Assembly: GCA_963855995.1 (NCBI GenBank)
Contig: OY979716.1
Location: forward strand, 87,390,173-87,454,172
DNA from: Muricea muricata
Taxonomy: Eukaryota; Cnidaria; Anthozoa; Malacalcyonacea; Plexauridae
Reading direction: 5' to 3'
Length of the DNA: 64,000 nucleotides
In this document: in pieces, positions 41,547-53,842 of the stretch
How the letters are laid out: each line of letters begins with the position of its first letter
Numbering within the stretch: the first letter of the stretch is position 1
Position numbers and translations under genes: made by a program
The notes under the pieces: generated by a model
The model's database searches: none
Told to the model about the DNA's origin: nothing
Seen by the model: the letters and a program-made list of their open reading frames with translations, nothing else

Positions 41547-42126
41547 ATGGCCACCAAAGATTCATCGTCACCAAGCACAAAGACCAAGATAAAATATGCA
41601 CAAAATGAAGTTTTTTAACAATTGGTCTCAGATATTTCGTGGTTTTATTTTTCTGAAGGCTTCAATATGGCTGAAGTTTGTTTACATAATTGGTTACGAA
41701 AAACTGTCTATGACAATGCTGATAGAATTCATTCCCTTTCATTTTTATATACAATAGAAAAGCTCTTTCAAGGCGTTGTATGGGAAAAACATAGCCTCGG
41801 TAAAAAAGATTCAAGCCGCCAAAATGTTTGGGAAAAGCCATTCGTCCATTAAAGCTATTGCAAAAGTTTTGCATGTGGAAATTCCGACTGCAGAAGTCTA
41901 GTATATACTTGATGCTTACAGTGCTGGAGCTCCAATATTTATTGAAAAACTTGCAAATGAGTTGAATGTCTGCAGCCCATTAAGTGATAGAATTTCTCAG
42001 CTGATCATGGACAGTATGCCGACCCTAAGACAATTAAAGAATGCTTTTGATGGTAAAGCTTCTTACAACCAAATAAAAGGAGTTTTGGCGGCGATCATTC
42101 GAGATGAACTGGATAAAATATTGTAA
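41547..42126 (+). pseudogene. Decayed gene of unknown function
   Basis: A short start-like reading at 41547 (MATKDSSSPSTKTKIKYAQN) reaches a stop. From 41824 a helical reading follows: MFGKSHSSIKAIAKVLHVEI, a TAG, then YILDAYSAGAPIFIEKLANE, SPLSDRISQLIMDSMPTL and GVLAAIIRDELDKIL before TAA at about 42126. The amphipathic pattern looks protein-coding, but I recognise no family. It lies upstream of and on the same strand as the transposase-like relic at 43876, and could be part of the same element. Confidence 0.35.
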
Positions 42127-43875
42127 TCAAGATACGTAAACGAATTCGAAAACTAAACTGCTTTTCTAAAAGCAATATCTTTTGACATTATTTTGAAAAT
42201 AACTTTAGTTTTAAAAATTGGTTATTGCATGCAAGCATGCAAACGTCAGGAGTAAAATATATTTATTGCAAAAATGCTCTACATGCCTTTTGTATGTCTT
42301 TGTGATTAGCAAAAATTGATTATAAATGTTTTAGTTATACCGTCTTTTTTTGTCATCGAGAATTGATCAGTTCAAAAAACGAATGAATCACTAGCCAGCT
42401 AAAAATATGCTGATCGAAGCCAAAACCTGAAAGCATCGCCGTTCAAAGATTGATATAAAACGTTCGCCTACCTTATGTTTTCTCGAATGACAGATACGTC
42501 CTGCAACCAAGTAACCTTGAACTCTTCACCTGAAAGTGTACATCCTTATAAAAATGGTTTGATTTCAGATAGACTAAATATGAAATATATAAAACTTGCC
42601 GTCCTTCGACTCCTCCTCATGTTTTTCGAAAAGAATAAATCGATTGCCTCAACTGCATGTATGCATCCACTCAGTGCTTCCATGTAAATCATTTTCGTTT
42701 CCTGATTTTCACTGAAATATCTTCCAGTTTTTTTTCCTAAAAGTTTTTTCCGGGGCTCCAGATGCGCAGTCCCCTATACCTTTGGCTAAACATATGGGTG
42801 TGGTAAGCACTGATTGTATTCAGGGATGCACATTAGGAGGGTGTAGGGCGCATGAACCCCCCCCCCAAGACTTTCAAAACTGGTTAAAAGTTGGTTCTAA
42901 AAATGCTATGCTGCATGATATAAATACGTACAGACAATTGGTGATCGTAGTCACTTTGCACATTAAATCACAATTAAAGAAAAATAAAGACTAACCAATA
43001 CTTTCATGCATAAACATTTTCTTAATTAGTTTTCAAATTTAAAACAATCTAAACACAAAAATGGGCTTGCAAACAAACGATTCGAATTCGAAGCATAATC
43101 GAACTATCTTGCCAGCATGACATAAAATATAAATGTTCGCCTACCTCTTGTTCTCACCAGATACAATATATCCCGATAACGAATACACATAAAACTCCAC
43201 GTAGTTAATACTGTATTTTCTTCTGAACTGGAATTCAATTGTTGAAATAAACCATCAATCTTCGAAAAAGCTTGATCTTTTTTCAAAGGGAAGGGAAAAT
43301 TCGCTGTCGTTGACCACGTCGGTTGATTGATTGACTGCCTTGACTGCATGCATGTAGAAAATGTAACCGGTATGTTGGAATTTTGCGCATGCTCATAGTA
43401 AAAATCATCAAGATGACCAAATAGGTCCAAAATAAAAAGACAAAATTGCAAAACAACGTGCACATATTGTTTTTTAAAAATGATTGCAAAAATCATACCG
43501 AAGGGGGAGAGATGAAGGAAACTGCCAAATATCAGTTTACAATACTTTTTCGAGGGGAATAAATGAAAAAGCTGAAATCGAGTTTGACAATATATTTCAA
43601 CAATTATTGCATGTGGCTGAGCGTATCGGAAACTATGCAGACCAAGGCTAATGTTATGTGACGAAGCTGAAGGTTATTTTTAATAAAAAATAACAACCTC
43701 GGTCTAGGATAATTGGTTGGTCGAGCCAAGTCGCCTTAAATAATCGTTCTATCTTAATAAAACATGTCACATAGGATGCATTAGAATACTCTACAAATAT
43801 GCTCAACATATTACTGTAAAAGTAAGCAATATAATTTTAGTATACAGCTCTTATTTAAAATTCTCCTTATTTCAG
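42127..43875. other. Non-coding stretch
   Basis: No supported gene. A C10 run at about 42860-42869 sits in a segment that may be the worn end of a G-rich MITE. Confidence 0.4.
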
Positions 43876-46800
43876 GCCATTGAAACCGAAAGTCGAAAAT
43901 GTTTTCTGTGTAATAACAACATTCAACCTGATGAAAAAAATAGAAAGATAACAGAAAAATATATTACTCAATTGAGCATTGCTGCAACAGATCTTGTAAA
44001 AGTCAAGGGTTCGTGTATATGTTCACATTGCTGGTTGTCAAAAGTGGTGAGACGTCATGAGAAAAATGGGCCATAGAGGGTAGTACTACACCAAAAATGA
44101 AAATCAAGAGGCTGTATGTATTACTATGGAGTGATTGCTGTCAGGATGTGCTAGAAAGGTTTCAGATTACAAAAGAAAGAAAGGCGTGTGGGAGATGCAG
44201 AACTAAGATCGTATCGGTCATTAAGCGAGAGAAAAGCCAGATTCCACCACAGTCTGTATGTGCCGTATCCATGCTCTCAAAAGGCAAGTGCCTCTACTTC
44301 AGGGAGAGCACGGGTGAGCTACACAGAAGCAAGTACGGGAACTAAAAGGCGAATGAAGGTATCGGCAAAGAACATACTGTCAAAAGTTATAGACGAATGC
44401 ATTGGCATTTCTTAGGGGAAGGACCACAATTAGTACAAGATACAATAAAAAACACAGTTCTACGAGAAAACAACACGATGGAGAAAGTAAACGATCAAAA
44501 AATGCAGAATATAGTCGAAGGTATATCTGATAGGTACAAAAAAGAACGTCATGAGTCAGCTGGAAGAATCAGATTGCTCAGTGCAATAGCGCCGCATTTT
44601 AAAAACAAAGAACTTAAAAAGGCCATTCTTTGTACAGATTATGAGTTAACAGAAGCCCGCAAGCACACTAAACTGTATGGAGCAGGGGCTACACCTAACT
44701 CCACTGAAAAGGTTAAGCGATTTTGAGTCCCACCGAAAGATCTCGCCTTCGTTTTAGATTTTGTTCACCATCCTGACAACACTTGTAAATCATCTTACAG
44801 GATGGCATCATGCGAAGGAAAAAAGTCGTCACGGATATCTGACCTGTTCGAAGAAAGCCAACAGCCTGTAATGTCGTTAAAAGACGGAAAGAAAAATCTG
44901 TATAGAAAATATAATGAAGAATGCGAAAACAAAGGCAAAAAACTAATATCAGAGTCCAAGGTTCGTGTGAGTTGAGCGCAGGAAACTTTAAAGAGATGGC
45001 TAGAATGACAGGCTTGTGCAACATTTGCAATGAAGTTGGAGCAAAAAGTTGGGACAAATTTTTTGAGTTGATTGATATACTGAGCAAGAGATGAATAACC
45101 ACGCAGTTATCATCACAGCCAATGTCGTAGAGGAAGACAAACAGGAAGGTATTGACAGGATAGTAGTGACAATCATTGATATTACAGATCAAGATGACGA
45201 GTACGAGCAACGCAATCCTCTTCCAACAGATTCACCCATTTTAATGGTTGAAGTCCACCCACAGGTACCTGATTTCAATGACGTAAAGAAGAGATGTAAG
45301 ATAATTAAAGGTCACCTCCTTTCAAAATTTTCATCAGCTTCAACAACACTCTGCATGCCCTTTCCATTGTATGGAATTGTTACTAAATGAACATGCATCA
45401 TGTACCAAGAACAACGATCAAATTTGTGAAGAATGCATACAAAGGTTTACACACTTCGACGATCTACTGGCAACCGTCTACGCAAGTTCTCTCAGTCCCG
45501 CGCGCAAAAAATACTACAGAGAGCAGTTTATCAAGTTGCAAGGAAACCTACGCTTATACATCGCTCATCTTGTTCGTGGCAAGCATCAAAGAAAGCGATT
45601 TATCAAAGAGATTGACAAACTAGAACCTGTTACCTGGGAGAGCGATTGTTGTGTGTGATTATATGATGAAGCTGTTGCTAGAGAAATTCAGGGAGCCACA
45701 ACGAGATTGGTTTGGCAAGAAAGGCGTGTCAGCCCACGGGAGCATGTTTTTCTTCAAGACAAAAGACGAAAACGACGTACAGGTGAAAATACACGACGTA
45801 TTTTTGAATGGTGATTGCACGCAAAAATGGGGTTTTTTCAGCCAGTGCATTCGAGGCAACTTTCAAGAATTTTTCTAGGCTTCACGAGGATGTAAAATCA
45901 ATCGTAGTATGGTCAGATAATGGCCCTCATTATCATAATACGTCCATCATTCTTTGGCTTAGTTGCGCTTCAAAGCTTTGGAACATGAACATTGAACGAT
46001 ATACATTTTTCAAAGCTCAAAAGGGGAAAACTTCCCTAGATTTGCATTTTGCAACTTTCAAGTTTGAATGAAATCCTGGATGAGAAGGCGAAACGATGTC
46101 CTTGAAAGCGCAGACATAATTGATGATAAAAGAGATACTTAAAAAGGAACACATGTGTATGAAATACATATAAACAGATTAAACGAGCCACCAAGTGCTA
46201 AAACTCTGGAAGGAATAAAATCTTTTTCAGATTTTAAGTTTATCCCGACTGCATAAGAAGAGTATAAAACAATTGATGCAAGGGAGCTGACTAATATTGG
46301 TACATCAACACAAATAAAACCTGCAAAAATTACAAAGTTATGGCCGTTATACATTACAAACTCTTCGTTGTCGACTGGAGTAACGTCAGAGTTCGACCAA
46401 CAGTTATGAGAGGACGTTGAACCGAAATACAAAATACAAAAAACAACATCCGAAAAGACTGAAAGAGAGTCAGACATGAAAGAAAGCGCCTGTGATATCA
46501 GCTCTACAAACGAAACGAAACAGTTTACATGTCCGAAATGCAATAAGTTCTTTCTTCGACAATGATCTATCTTGAACCACGTCACGTTATGCTCATCTGC
46601 AAACAATAACTCAAAATGGAAAACTTTCTAAATGAATTAAAAAATCATTTCCTGTGGCGCAAGCAATAGGTCTTTCAAACAATGTTCGACACTTTGACAT
46701 CAGTAATCTGTTTCAACAAAAGGGAAATGATAATTCTGACACTAATGCACTATGGTGTTCTTTACCACTTCACCGCATCGCAAAAGGAACTAATGGAAGA

Positions 46801-46930
46801 GTGCTTCGATGGTGGCGAAAAAGATAAGAGAAAACAATGTATGACACAGTCTTGTCAAAAATTAATGGAAGAAAAGTTGGGAAAGGAATTTACACTGAGT
46901 ACACGTCTCATCGCGGGTTATTGAAGCAAT
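43876..46930 (+). pseudogene. Decayed DDE-like transposase gene of an unclassified family
   Basis: After an acceptor at 43875 a Cys-rich exon reads CFLCNNNIQPDEKN and CICSHCWLSK, a likely zinc finger. Helical patches follow (SDRYKKERHESAGRIRLLSA, FKNKELKKAILCTDYELTEA). Then come ICEECIQRFTHFDDLLATVY, HLVRGKHQRKRFIKEID and a nuclease-like part: VCDYMMKLLLEKFREPQRDW, HGSMFFFK, VFLNGDCTQKW, SIVVWSDNGPHYHNTS, FFKAQKGKTSLDLHFATFKF. Two Asp blocks (CDYM, SDNG) and the KGKTxxDxHF motif suggest a DDE/D-type transposase. After 46080 patches such as NETKQFTCPKCNKFFLRQ resemble a C2H2 finger, and coding character continues to about 46930. At least six frame changes or stops. I know similar uncharacterised cnidarian proteins but no superfamily name. 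Confidence 0.5.
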
Positions 46931-48225
46931 TACAAAAGAAAGAAAACAACATAGTAATTACGATGCTAGTGCTCATACTAGAGCAAAACCTACATACCAA
47001 ACCTTGCAACAGAACTTGCAACAAAAACTTATTTAACTCAGTGGTGTACTGGAACAATTATTTTTATTACTGTAAGTTCTAGCAAATATGATATCCACAT
47101 AATGAGACCCTTTCAAATATTTGCATGGTCCTGACAGTAGATATTGAAACACTTGATTATTCTACATTTCCTAATACAACAAGAACAAGGTTTTGGTGCC
47201 AGCTACCATTTGATTTCTCACTCGCTTTTGGCAATAACCAGAACTCTTAAACATAATGGTCCAGCCAGAACTATACCTGGGCAAACTAAATTCCAATGCA
47301 CCCCTAATTTTCGACGTTCAGACACACGTAAGCAATCACATTTCTAACATGCACTGAAATAAGTTTTGTTGCAAGTTGCAGAACTTTGTTGCTCATATTA
47401 CATTGCCCTGCAAAGAATTCTGGCAGCAGACACTGCATGATGTCAGCAGAAATGCATAGATGGTAAATCACAGTTTTGGGGCTGCACTATTATAGGTACA
47501 GTTAAGTATGCATGCAACCTTGTTGCATGCTTCTCAAAAATAAAAAATAGAAATTCAAGTACACAAGACTGAAGTTATGAAACAAACTATAATCATAATA
47601 TAAAGCTGTTGAGTAAATTTAACATCATTAGATTACTTCAATCAATCTTCTGCCAGACAAAGCCTGAATTACAGTATGTATGTTTAAAAATTTGTCCCGA
47701 CAAATACCTGACGAAAATAAAATTGGATTGAGAAATTGTAATATTTTGTTGATTATTTTTCGAGATTGTATCAGGCTTCCATTTGGGCCAGTCAAGTCAA
47801 ATATGAGTTTAATTAAGTGAACCAGCACTGTACAGCATAGTCAAGATACAACTGTGTATTCTTTGTGTATATGATTGGATCCAGCTTATGGTTTATCCAG
47901 TTTTTTTGAAGAAAACCACAAGCTATTTTTTGTGTGGCAATGCTCATCACTTTAGCATTTGGTGGGACAAATTGTTATTTGGTCAGAAAATGTTGAACAG
48001 GTGACCATTACTTCAGGCTCTGCCAGCTGTAAATTTATCCAATTACATACTTATGTGATTGAGACTAAGACTGAAAATATAATAGTAATAATAACATTGC
48101 AGAGACTCTTCAAGAGGTACATTTAAAAGATTAATTAAGCATAACGTAATGCTTCATGTATAAAATATTAAGTATACAATACTTCATATGTACAAAATAT
48201 ATGATAATTTATGTCAATGATCATT
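46931..48225. other. Non-coding stretch
   Basis: Nothing supported apart from an imperfect inverted pair (CTTGCAACAAAAACTTATTT near 47015, its complement near 47360). Confidence 0.5.
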
Positions 48226-48230
48226 TTAAA

Positions 48231-48418
48231 TGTTGACATTATTGTAGTGATGCAATATAATGAGACACTATAGTTAGTGTTATATGAAGTTTTATTCACT
48301 TAATCTTTTGCTTATGTACATGTGGTCATGGACGAATGAACCTTCCTAAAACAATTTATATATGTTAAAATCGTTCATATTATTGTTAAGATGTGAGCTT
48401 TAAATATAAATATCAACA
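48231..48418 (+). repeat. 5' LTR of the Copia element
   Basis: Starts TGTTGACATTATTGTAG and ends AATATCAACA; 188 bp. Confidence 0.95.
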
Positions 48419-48432
48419 GGTTATGGGCCCAG
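48419..48432 (+). other. Primer-binding site: initiator tRNA-Met anticodon arm
   Basis: GGTTATGGGCCCAG directly follows the LTR. It is the exact complement of the CUGGGCCCAUAACC anticodon arm of animal initiator tRNA-Met, not of its 3' end. Copia elements are known to prime with a half-molecule of this tRNA. Confidence 0.9.
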
Positions 48433-48500
48433 GAAGGCTCTAAGTTAAGAAATGTTTGTTAAATAAGCGAAAATCGGTATCAAATTTCAAAAAAATTACG

Positions 48501-49910
48501 ATGGCGTCTGCAGTCGAAAATGTGCTGAGGATGGCGAAATTGAACGGATCTAACTACAGATCCTGGGTGTTCAACATGCGACTTTACTTGGAGAGTTCCG
48601 ATTTATTTGCCCACGTGGATGGATCAGCTGAACTTCCTGAAGAAACTGCTTCGGCGCAAGTAAAGAAAGCTTTTGAAACAGCGGCAAAAAAGGCGTGGAC
48701 GTACATTTGTTTGGGCGTGGATCCGGAACAGCAAATACATGTCAGAGATACGCAAAATGCAAAACAAGCCTGAGATGCCCTGAAAAGCCAATTCGCACGC
48801 GAGTCTATTTTGCAGAAGGTGAGATTGAGACAGCAATACTATTCGTGTAGATTTCAAAGTGGGGGAGATATGTTGGCACATATTAATCATTTACGTTCCC
48901 TGCACGACCAATTAAAAGAAATGGGACAGACGATTGATGATAAAGAGTTAGCTATGACTGTTCTTGCAAGTCTTCCTGAAGAATTTAAACCTTTAATCAC
49001 GGCCTTGGATGCTGTTGGTGAGGACAATCTCTCGTATGAAAAAGTCAAAGCAATGCTTTTAAATGATGCCGATAGGGCGAATGACACAAAGTCAAAGAAA
49101 TGTGAGGATGCTTTTTCAGTCCAACGAGGTGGTAGAAGATTTTATACATCACCACAGGGAAAAAAAGGAAACTAGTGGAAACACTGAAGGAAAATATACT
49201 GGGAAACCATTCCGTGGAACATGTCATTTCTGTCAAGAACGTGGACATTTTGCTAGAGACTGTCCAAAGCGTAAAGCGAAGTTGAATGCTGAGCAAAGTA
49301 GCACTCAAAAGAAAGGGAAAGGATCTGCTCATTGTGCCAAGAAAGAGAAGCATGACAATGTTGTAGATAATGAAGCACTACACACATCTGATGTGGAAAA
49401 CAAGTCTGGCTGGATAGTTGACTCGGGGGCAACACAGCATATGACCTTTGAGAGAGATCATCTAACTGACTTTGTAGAATTCAAGAAACCTTGCGAAGTA
49501 AATCTTGGGGACAATCGTACCATTTTGGCCTATGGAAAAGGAAATTATGATTTAATTGCTGATCTGGATGGTTGTATTCAAAATATTTCATTGAAAGAAG
49601 TTCTGTATCTTCCTGACCTTGGAAAGAACTTACTATCCGTCCGAGCAATGGTGAAATTAGGTGCACTTGTTACGTTTGAAGGAAATATCTGTAAAGTTAC
49701 AAGAAATTCGAAGTTGTTAGCTATTGGGGAAATGTGTGGAAAACTCTACATGTTGAAAGTTATCCCAAGTAATGAAGAAGTTAATGTTGCAAAAGAAGAT
49801 CCGAATCTACACCTTTGGCACTGTCATTTTGGTCACTTAGGAGTGGACAATCTTACAAAGTTGATGAATGAACACTACGGGACAGAGTGGAGACAACTCT
49901 ACTTGTGAAT
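48501..49910 (+). pseudogene. Copia gag, protease and pre-integrase region
   Basis: Gag starts MASAVENVLRMAKLNGSNYR. A TGA at 48771-48773 replaces what is probably Trp (QA-stop-DALKSQF). Gag then continues in frame to about 49160, with GDMLAHINHLRSLHDQLKEM and ELAMTVLASLPEEF. An A7 run (49160-49166) shifts the frame. The other frame has one zinc knuckle (CHFCQERGHFARDC), the protease site GWIVDSGATQHM and the pre-integrase block LHLWHCHFGHLGVDNLTKLM. A further frame change lies near 49880. Gag packages the RNA and the protease matures the particle. Confidence 0.88.
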
Positions 49911-51694
49911 CCTGTATGATGGGGAAGCAACATCGGACTGCCTATCCGAAAGAAATACCTTACCGAGCAACCCAACCATTTGAAATTGTGCACAGCGACG
50001 TGTGTGGTCCAATGCATGTCAATTCCCATGGAAATTCAAAGTACTTTGTTACATTTGTTGATGACTATTCGAGGTATGTACACGTTTATTTCATCAAAGG
50101 CAAGGACGAAGTGTTGGAGAAGTTTAAAGAGTTTGCCAACTACGCAGCAAACACTACTGGAAAGAAAGTCAAAGTCCTACGCTCAGATAACGGTGGTGAA
50201 TACTGCTCGAAACCCTTCAAAGCGTACCTGAAAGAAAGTGGAATTGTACACCAAACCACAGTTCCGTACAACCCGGCACAAAATGGGGTAGCAGAACGGA
50301 TGAATCGGACACTTTTGGAAACTAGTCGTTCGATGATGGCACACTCCAAAGTACCATTCGAGTTCTGGGCTGAAGCTATGAATATCGCAGTGTATCTTCG
50401 AAATCGTAGTCCAACTACTGCATTGAAAGGTGAAACACCTTTTGAAAAACTGTTCAATCGAAAGCCAGATGTGTCAAATCTGAGAGTATTTGGATGCAAA
50501 TCATTCGTGCACATTCCTGACCATCAGCGTAAGAAATTGCAAAGGAAATCTCGTATGTGTATATTTATGGGATACCCCGAAGGGACAAAAGGTTTCAAGC
50601 TCTATGACATGTCTACCAAAGAGTTCATTCGAAGTAGAGATGTCGTGTTCGACGAAGAAAGGTTCCATGAGTTTAATAACGGTGAACTTTCATCAAAACC
50701 AAATTCTGAACAGTTGCCATTTGACCCATTCCCCGTTCCAGGTGTAGCTGATAGTGATAACCCTGATAATGCGAATGATCAACAAGACCATGCAGAAGAT
50801 AACGTTCCTGAACCTGCACACCACCACCAACCAGTGGGAGAAACCTATGAAGAAACATTTATGCGAAATGTTGAGAATTTGAATCCCCAAAGACGGCGAC
50901 GACCTCCTGCTCGATATGATGAAGAACTGTATAATGTTGAGGATCTTACCGCAGATATCAGTGAGCCAAGGAACATCAAGCAAGCCTGGAGTGGAGATCA
51001 TTGTATTCAATGGAAAGAGGCAACCGACTCTGAATATGATTCATTGATCAGTAACGATACCTGGGAACTTGTTCCGTTACCAGAAGGAAAGAATGTCGTA
51101 GGCAGCCGTTTGGTTTTTAAGGTTAAGCGAGATGAAAATGGGTCGGTCGAGAGATTCAAGGCACGACTTGTAGCCCAAAGGTACTCTCAAGCTGAGGGTA
51201 TCGATTACCATGAAGTATTTTCTCCTGTTGTACGAAACACGTCCATTAGAACTTTACTAGCACTAGCAAACACTTGCGACTGGGAAGTACATCAGATGGA
51301 TGTCCACACTGCTTTCCTGCAAGGTGATCTGGACGAGGAGATCTACATGAAACAACCTGATGGTTACACAGACGAAGAAAATCCAAATCATGTTTGCAAA
51401 CTAAAGAAAAGTCTCTATGGCTTGAAGCAAGCAGCTCGTTGTTGGAACTCGGCAATTGATGGTTATCTTAAATCAGATGGTTACAAGCAAGTCGGAGCTG
51501 ATCCATGTCTGTATATCAAATCTGTGAAGCAGCAGAATGGCAAGATTAACTTTGTCAACTTATCTCTTCATGTGGATGATATCCTGTTGTTCTCAAATGA
51601 TATTGTTATGCTTAACAAAGAGAAGAAGTCACTTGGAAGGAGATTCAAGATTGAAGATTTTGGGAAGTTAATCATGTTCTTGGCATGTTGGTGA
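49868..51694 (+). pseudogene. Copia integrase and reverse transcriptase
   Basis: Integrase: zinc-site end CESCMMGKQHRTAYP, then DDE with VHSDVCGPM, LRSDNGGEY and NGVAERMNRTL; GAG/integrase linker GYPEGTKGFKLYD. Reverse transcriptase: WKEATDSEYDSL, NDTWELVPLPEGKNVVGSR, FKARLVAQRYSQAEGIDY, VHQMDVHTAFLQGDLDEEIY, LYGLKQAARCWN and the active site LHVDDILLF, where His precedes VDD in place of the usual Tyr. The frame is open for 608 codons and closes at 51694 after a shift near 51670. This is the best-preserved part of the element. Confidence 0.93.
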
Positions 51695-52530
51695 AACGTG
51701 ATCGAAAGTCGAGAACTCTGACCATTAGCCAACCAAAGTATCTTGAAGGAGTCCTGAAAAGATTCAATATGGAACACTGCAAACCTGTTTCTACACCAAT
51801 GGAACCAGGTAAGAAGTTCTATGAGTTGTCAGATGATGAGGATCCTGTGAACGTACAAGAGTATCAAAAGATAATAGGATGTTTGACATATGCAACAACT
51901 GCAACACGTCCTGACCTGGCATCTGCTGTTGGAATTCTCTCAAAATACATGTCAAGACCGGGAAAGGAGCACTGGCAAGGTGTGAAGAGGATTCTACGAT
52001 ACATACAAGGAACAATTGATTTTGGTCTTATCTATAAAGCGAAAGGCAAAACTTGTTCTCTTACTGGGTATTCAGACGCTGATCGGGCTGGGGACCTGGA
52101 CACTAGACGTTCAACATCTGGATATGTATTCCAGATTGATGGCAGCGCGGTTAGTTGGCAAAGCAAGAGACAAGTATGTGTATCCCGATCAACAACTGAA
52201 GCAGAATATATGGCACTCAGTTCTGCAGCACAAGAAGCAGTCTGGCTAAGGAGATTGTCGAATGACATCGGATTGACACAAGAAACACCATCTCTTATTT
52301 ACGAGGACAATCGAGGTGCAATACAATTATCGAAGAATGCAAAGTTACATAATCGAACAAAGCATATTGACATATCAGTTCATTTTGTTCGAGAAAAAGT
52401 AAACGATCAAGTTTTTAATGTTGACTATTGTCAAACGGAAGATATGATGGCAGACATCATGACGAAACCAGTATCAAAAGTCAAGTTCGAAAAGTTCAGA
52501 AGTATGATGGGAATTGGAGAAATCAAATGA
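51685..52530 (+). pseudogene. Copia RT end and RNase H
   Basis: Continues from the shift near 51670: LTISQPKYLEGVLKRFNMEH, PVSTPMEPG, IGCLTYATTATRPDLASAVG, then RNase H with GYSDADRAGDLDTRRSTSGY, SRSTTEAEYMALSSAAQEAV, YEDNRGAIQLSKN, RTKHIDISVHFVRE and DIMTKPVSKVKF. It ends with TGA at 52528-52530, 36 bases before the 3' LTR. Confidence 0.92.
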
Positions 52531-52566
52531 CATTGGCGATAGACTAGTGATCTCATTAAGTGGGAG

Positions 52567-52724
52567 TGTTGACATTATTGTAGTGATGCAATATAATGAG
52601 ACACTATAGTTAGTGTTATATGAAGTTTTATTCACTTAATCTTTTGCTTATGTACATGTGTCATTTATATACGTTAAAATTGTTCATATTATTAAGATGT
52701 GAGCTTTAAATATAAATATCAACA
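52567..52724 (+). repeat. 3' LTR of the Copia element
   Basis: 158 bp, preceded by AAGTGGGAG and followed by TTAAA. Lacks a block of about 28-30 bp present in the 5' LTR. Confidence 0.95.
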
Positions 52725-52729
52725 TTAAA

Positions 52730-53842
52730 TAAGAAAAATACTGAATCATGGTATGCATAAGTTTGCAAAGACATACATAAGATGCAATTATGGCATCAGG
52801 CCTTTTTGATACATGTTGAATGAAATTCCACACCTTTAGAAATAAAAAAATATCAACTATTGAACAATGCAAAGGCTTAAAGAGGTGGTGATCAAGTCCA
52901 TTCTTTGCATTTTTTCTGTGCATAACAAAGTTTGTTATTGTTGCATTAGGTGTTAACAATTGCATGATGACAAGTTTACCATATTGCATACATTACTAAG
53001 AAACTCTAAACTCTCAAGCTCCTGTCCTAGCTGATCAAACAAATTAAATACATCAAGTTTGTAGTCAGGCTCTATTAGATTGTAAAATATGAGAAAGAGG
53101 TACAACTCTCACTAAAATATAAATTAAATCTCTTATAGTCACCATTACTTATTTGATATTATTAGTATTTATTTAGTATAATCTATAGTAGCGTTCCCTT
53201 TCTAGGATTCAGATTTTTTCGTGGAAGAAATGTTCAGCAAAGAGGAGGAAGACTTGGGAGAAGACAGTAGACATGGGTTCTAGTGTCTATTTGCTGACTG
53301 TGGAGCATCACCAATGGGAGGTGGTGAATTGGGTAGCTGAGGTGATATTCCCTCAACATAACTGTCACTGTCTTCTTCACTGGTTACAGTCAATGTTTTT
53401 TCACCAACACGACAATGAGCAGACGTTATTTAATACATGTGTCACATTACAGTCACAGCAAACTAGAAGCATGACATAACAACTTCCTGTTAAATTACGT
53501 ATCAGAATGCTATATCTTATTCGTGAGAAAGCTGATTGGTCAATAAACAGAAAGTTTTGAACATTGTAATAAACTTTTCTAAAAATATTGAGGAATTGAT
53601 AAATTTGAGCAAATTAATAGGTCAGATTTTTTTGGAACACTTATATTGCTGCAACTGTAAACTGTGTCATACAAAGCAAGTTAACCAAGAATAGTAGTTT
53701 TTTCGTTGGGGAACATACACTAAGGTTATTTTGCAAACAAATTAATTCATAGTTTTCACATATTGGTATTCATCAATTAATACAGCAATGTAGTAGGAAT
53801 GGAAAAGCACCATTCCTCCTACAAATATTCAATCATTCAAGG
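52730..53842. other. Non-coding stretch
   Basis: No convincing gene. A Ser/Pro-rich minus reading at about 53230-53390 (SEEDSDSYVEG, PNSPPPIGDAP) is suggestive only. Confidence 0.4.

Larger units (their letters stand above)
48231..52724 (+). mobile_element. Copia LTR retrotransposon, complete
   Basis: LTRs 48231-48418 and 52567-52724, duplication TTAAA at 48226-48230 and 52725-52729, primer site 48419-48432, purine tract about 52558-52566, and Copia order gag-protease-integrase-RT-RNaseH. The 5' LTR has about 28-30 bp (CATGGACGAATGAACC...) missing from the 3' LTR; the rest is nearly identical. Coding breaks: a TGA in gag (48771) and frame changes near 49160 (A7 run), 49880 and 51670. It looks like a fairly recent insertion. 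Confidence 0.95.

Noticed and set aside
42780-42990. Small gene with a Pro-rich stretch
   Set aside because: The proline codons come from a C10 run inside what looks like worn repeat sequence.
46139-46606. 155-codon minus-strand reading
   Set aside because: It is antisense to coding patches of the decayed transposase (NETKQFTCPKCNKFF on plus).
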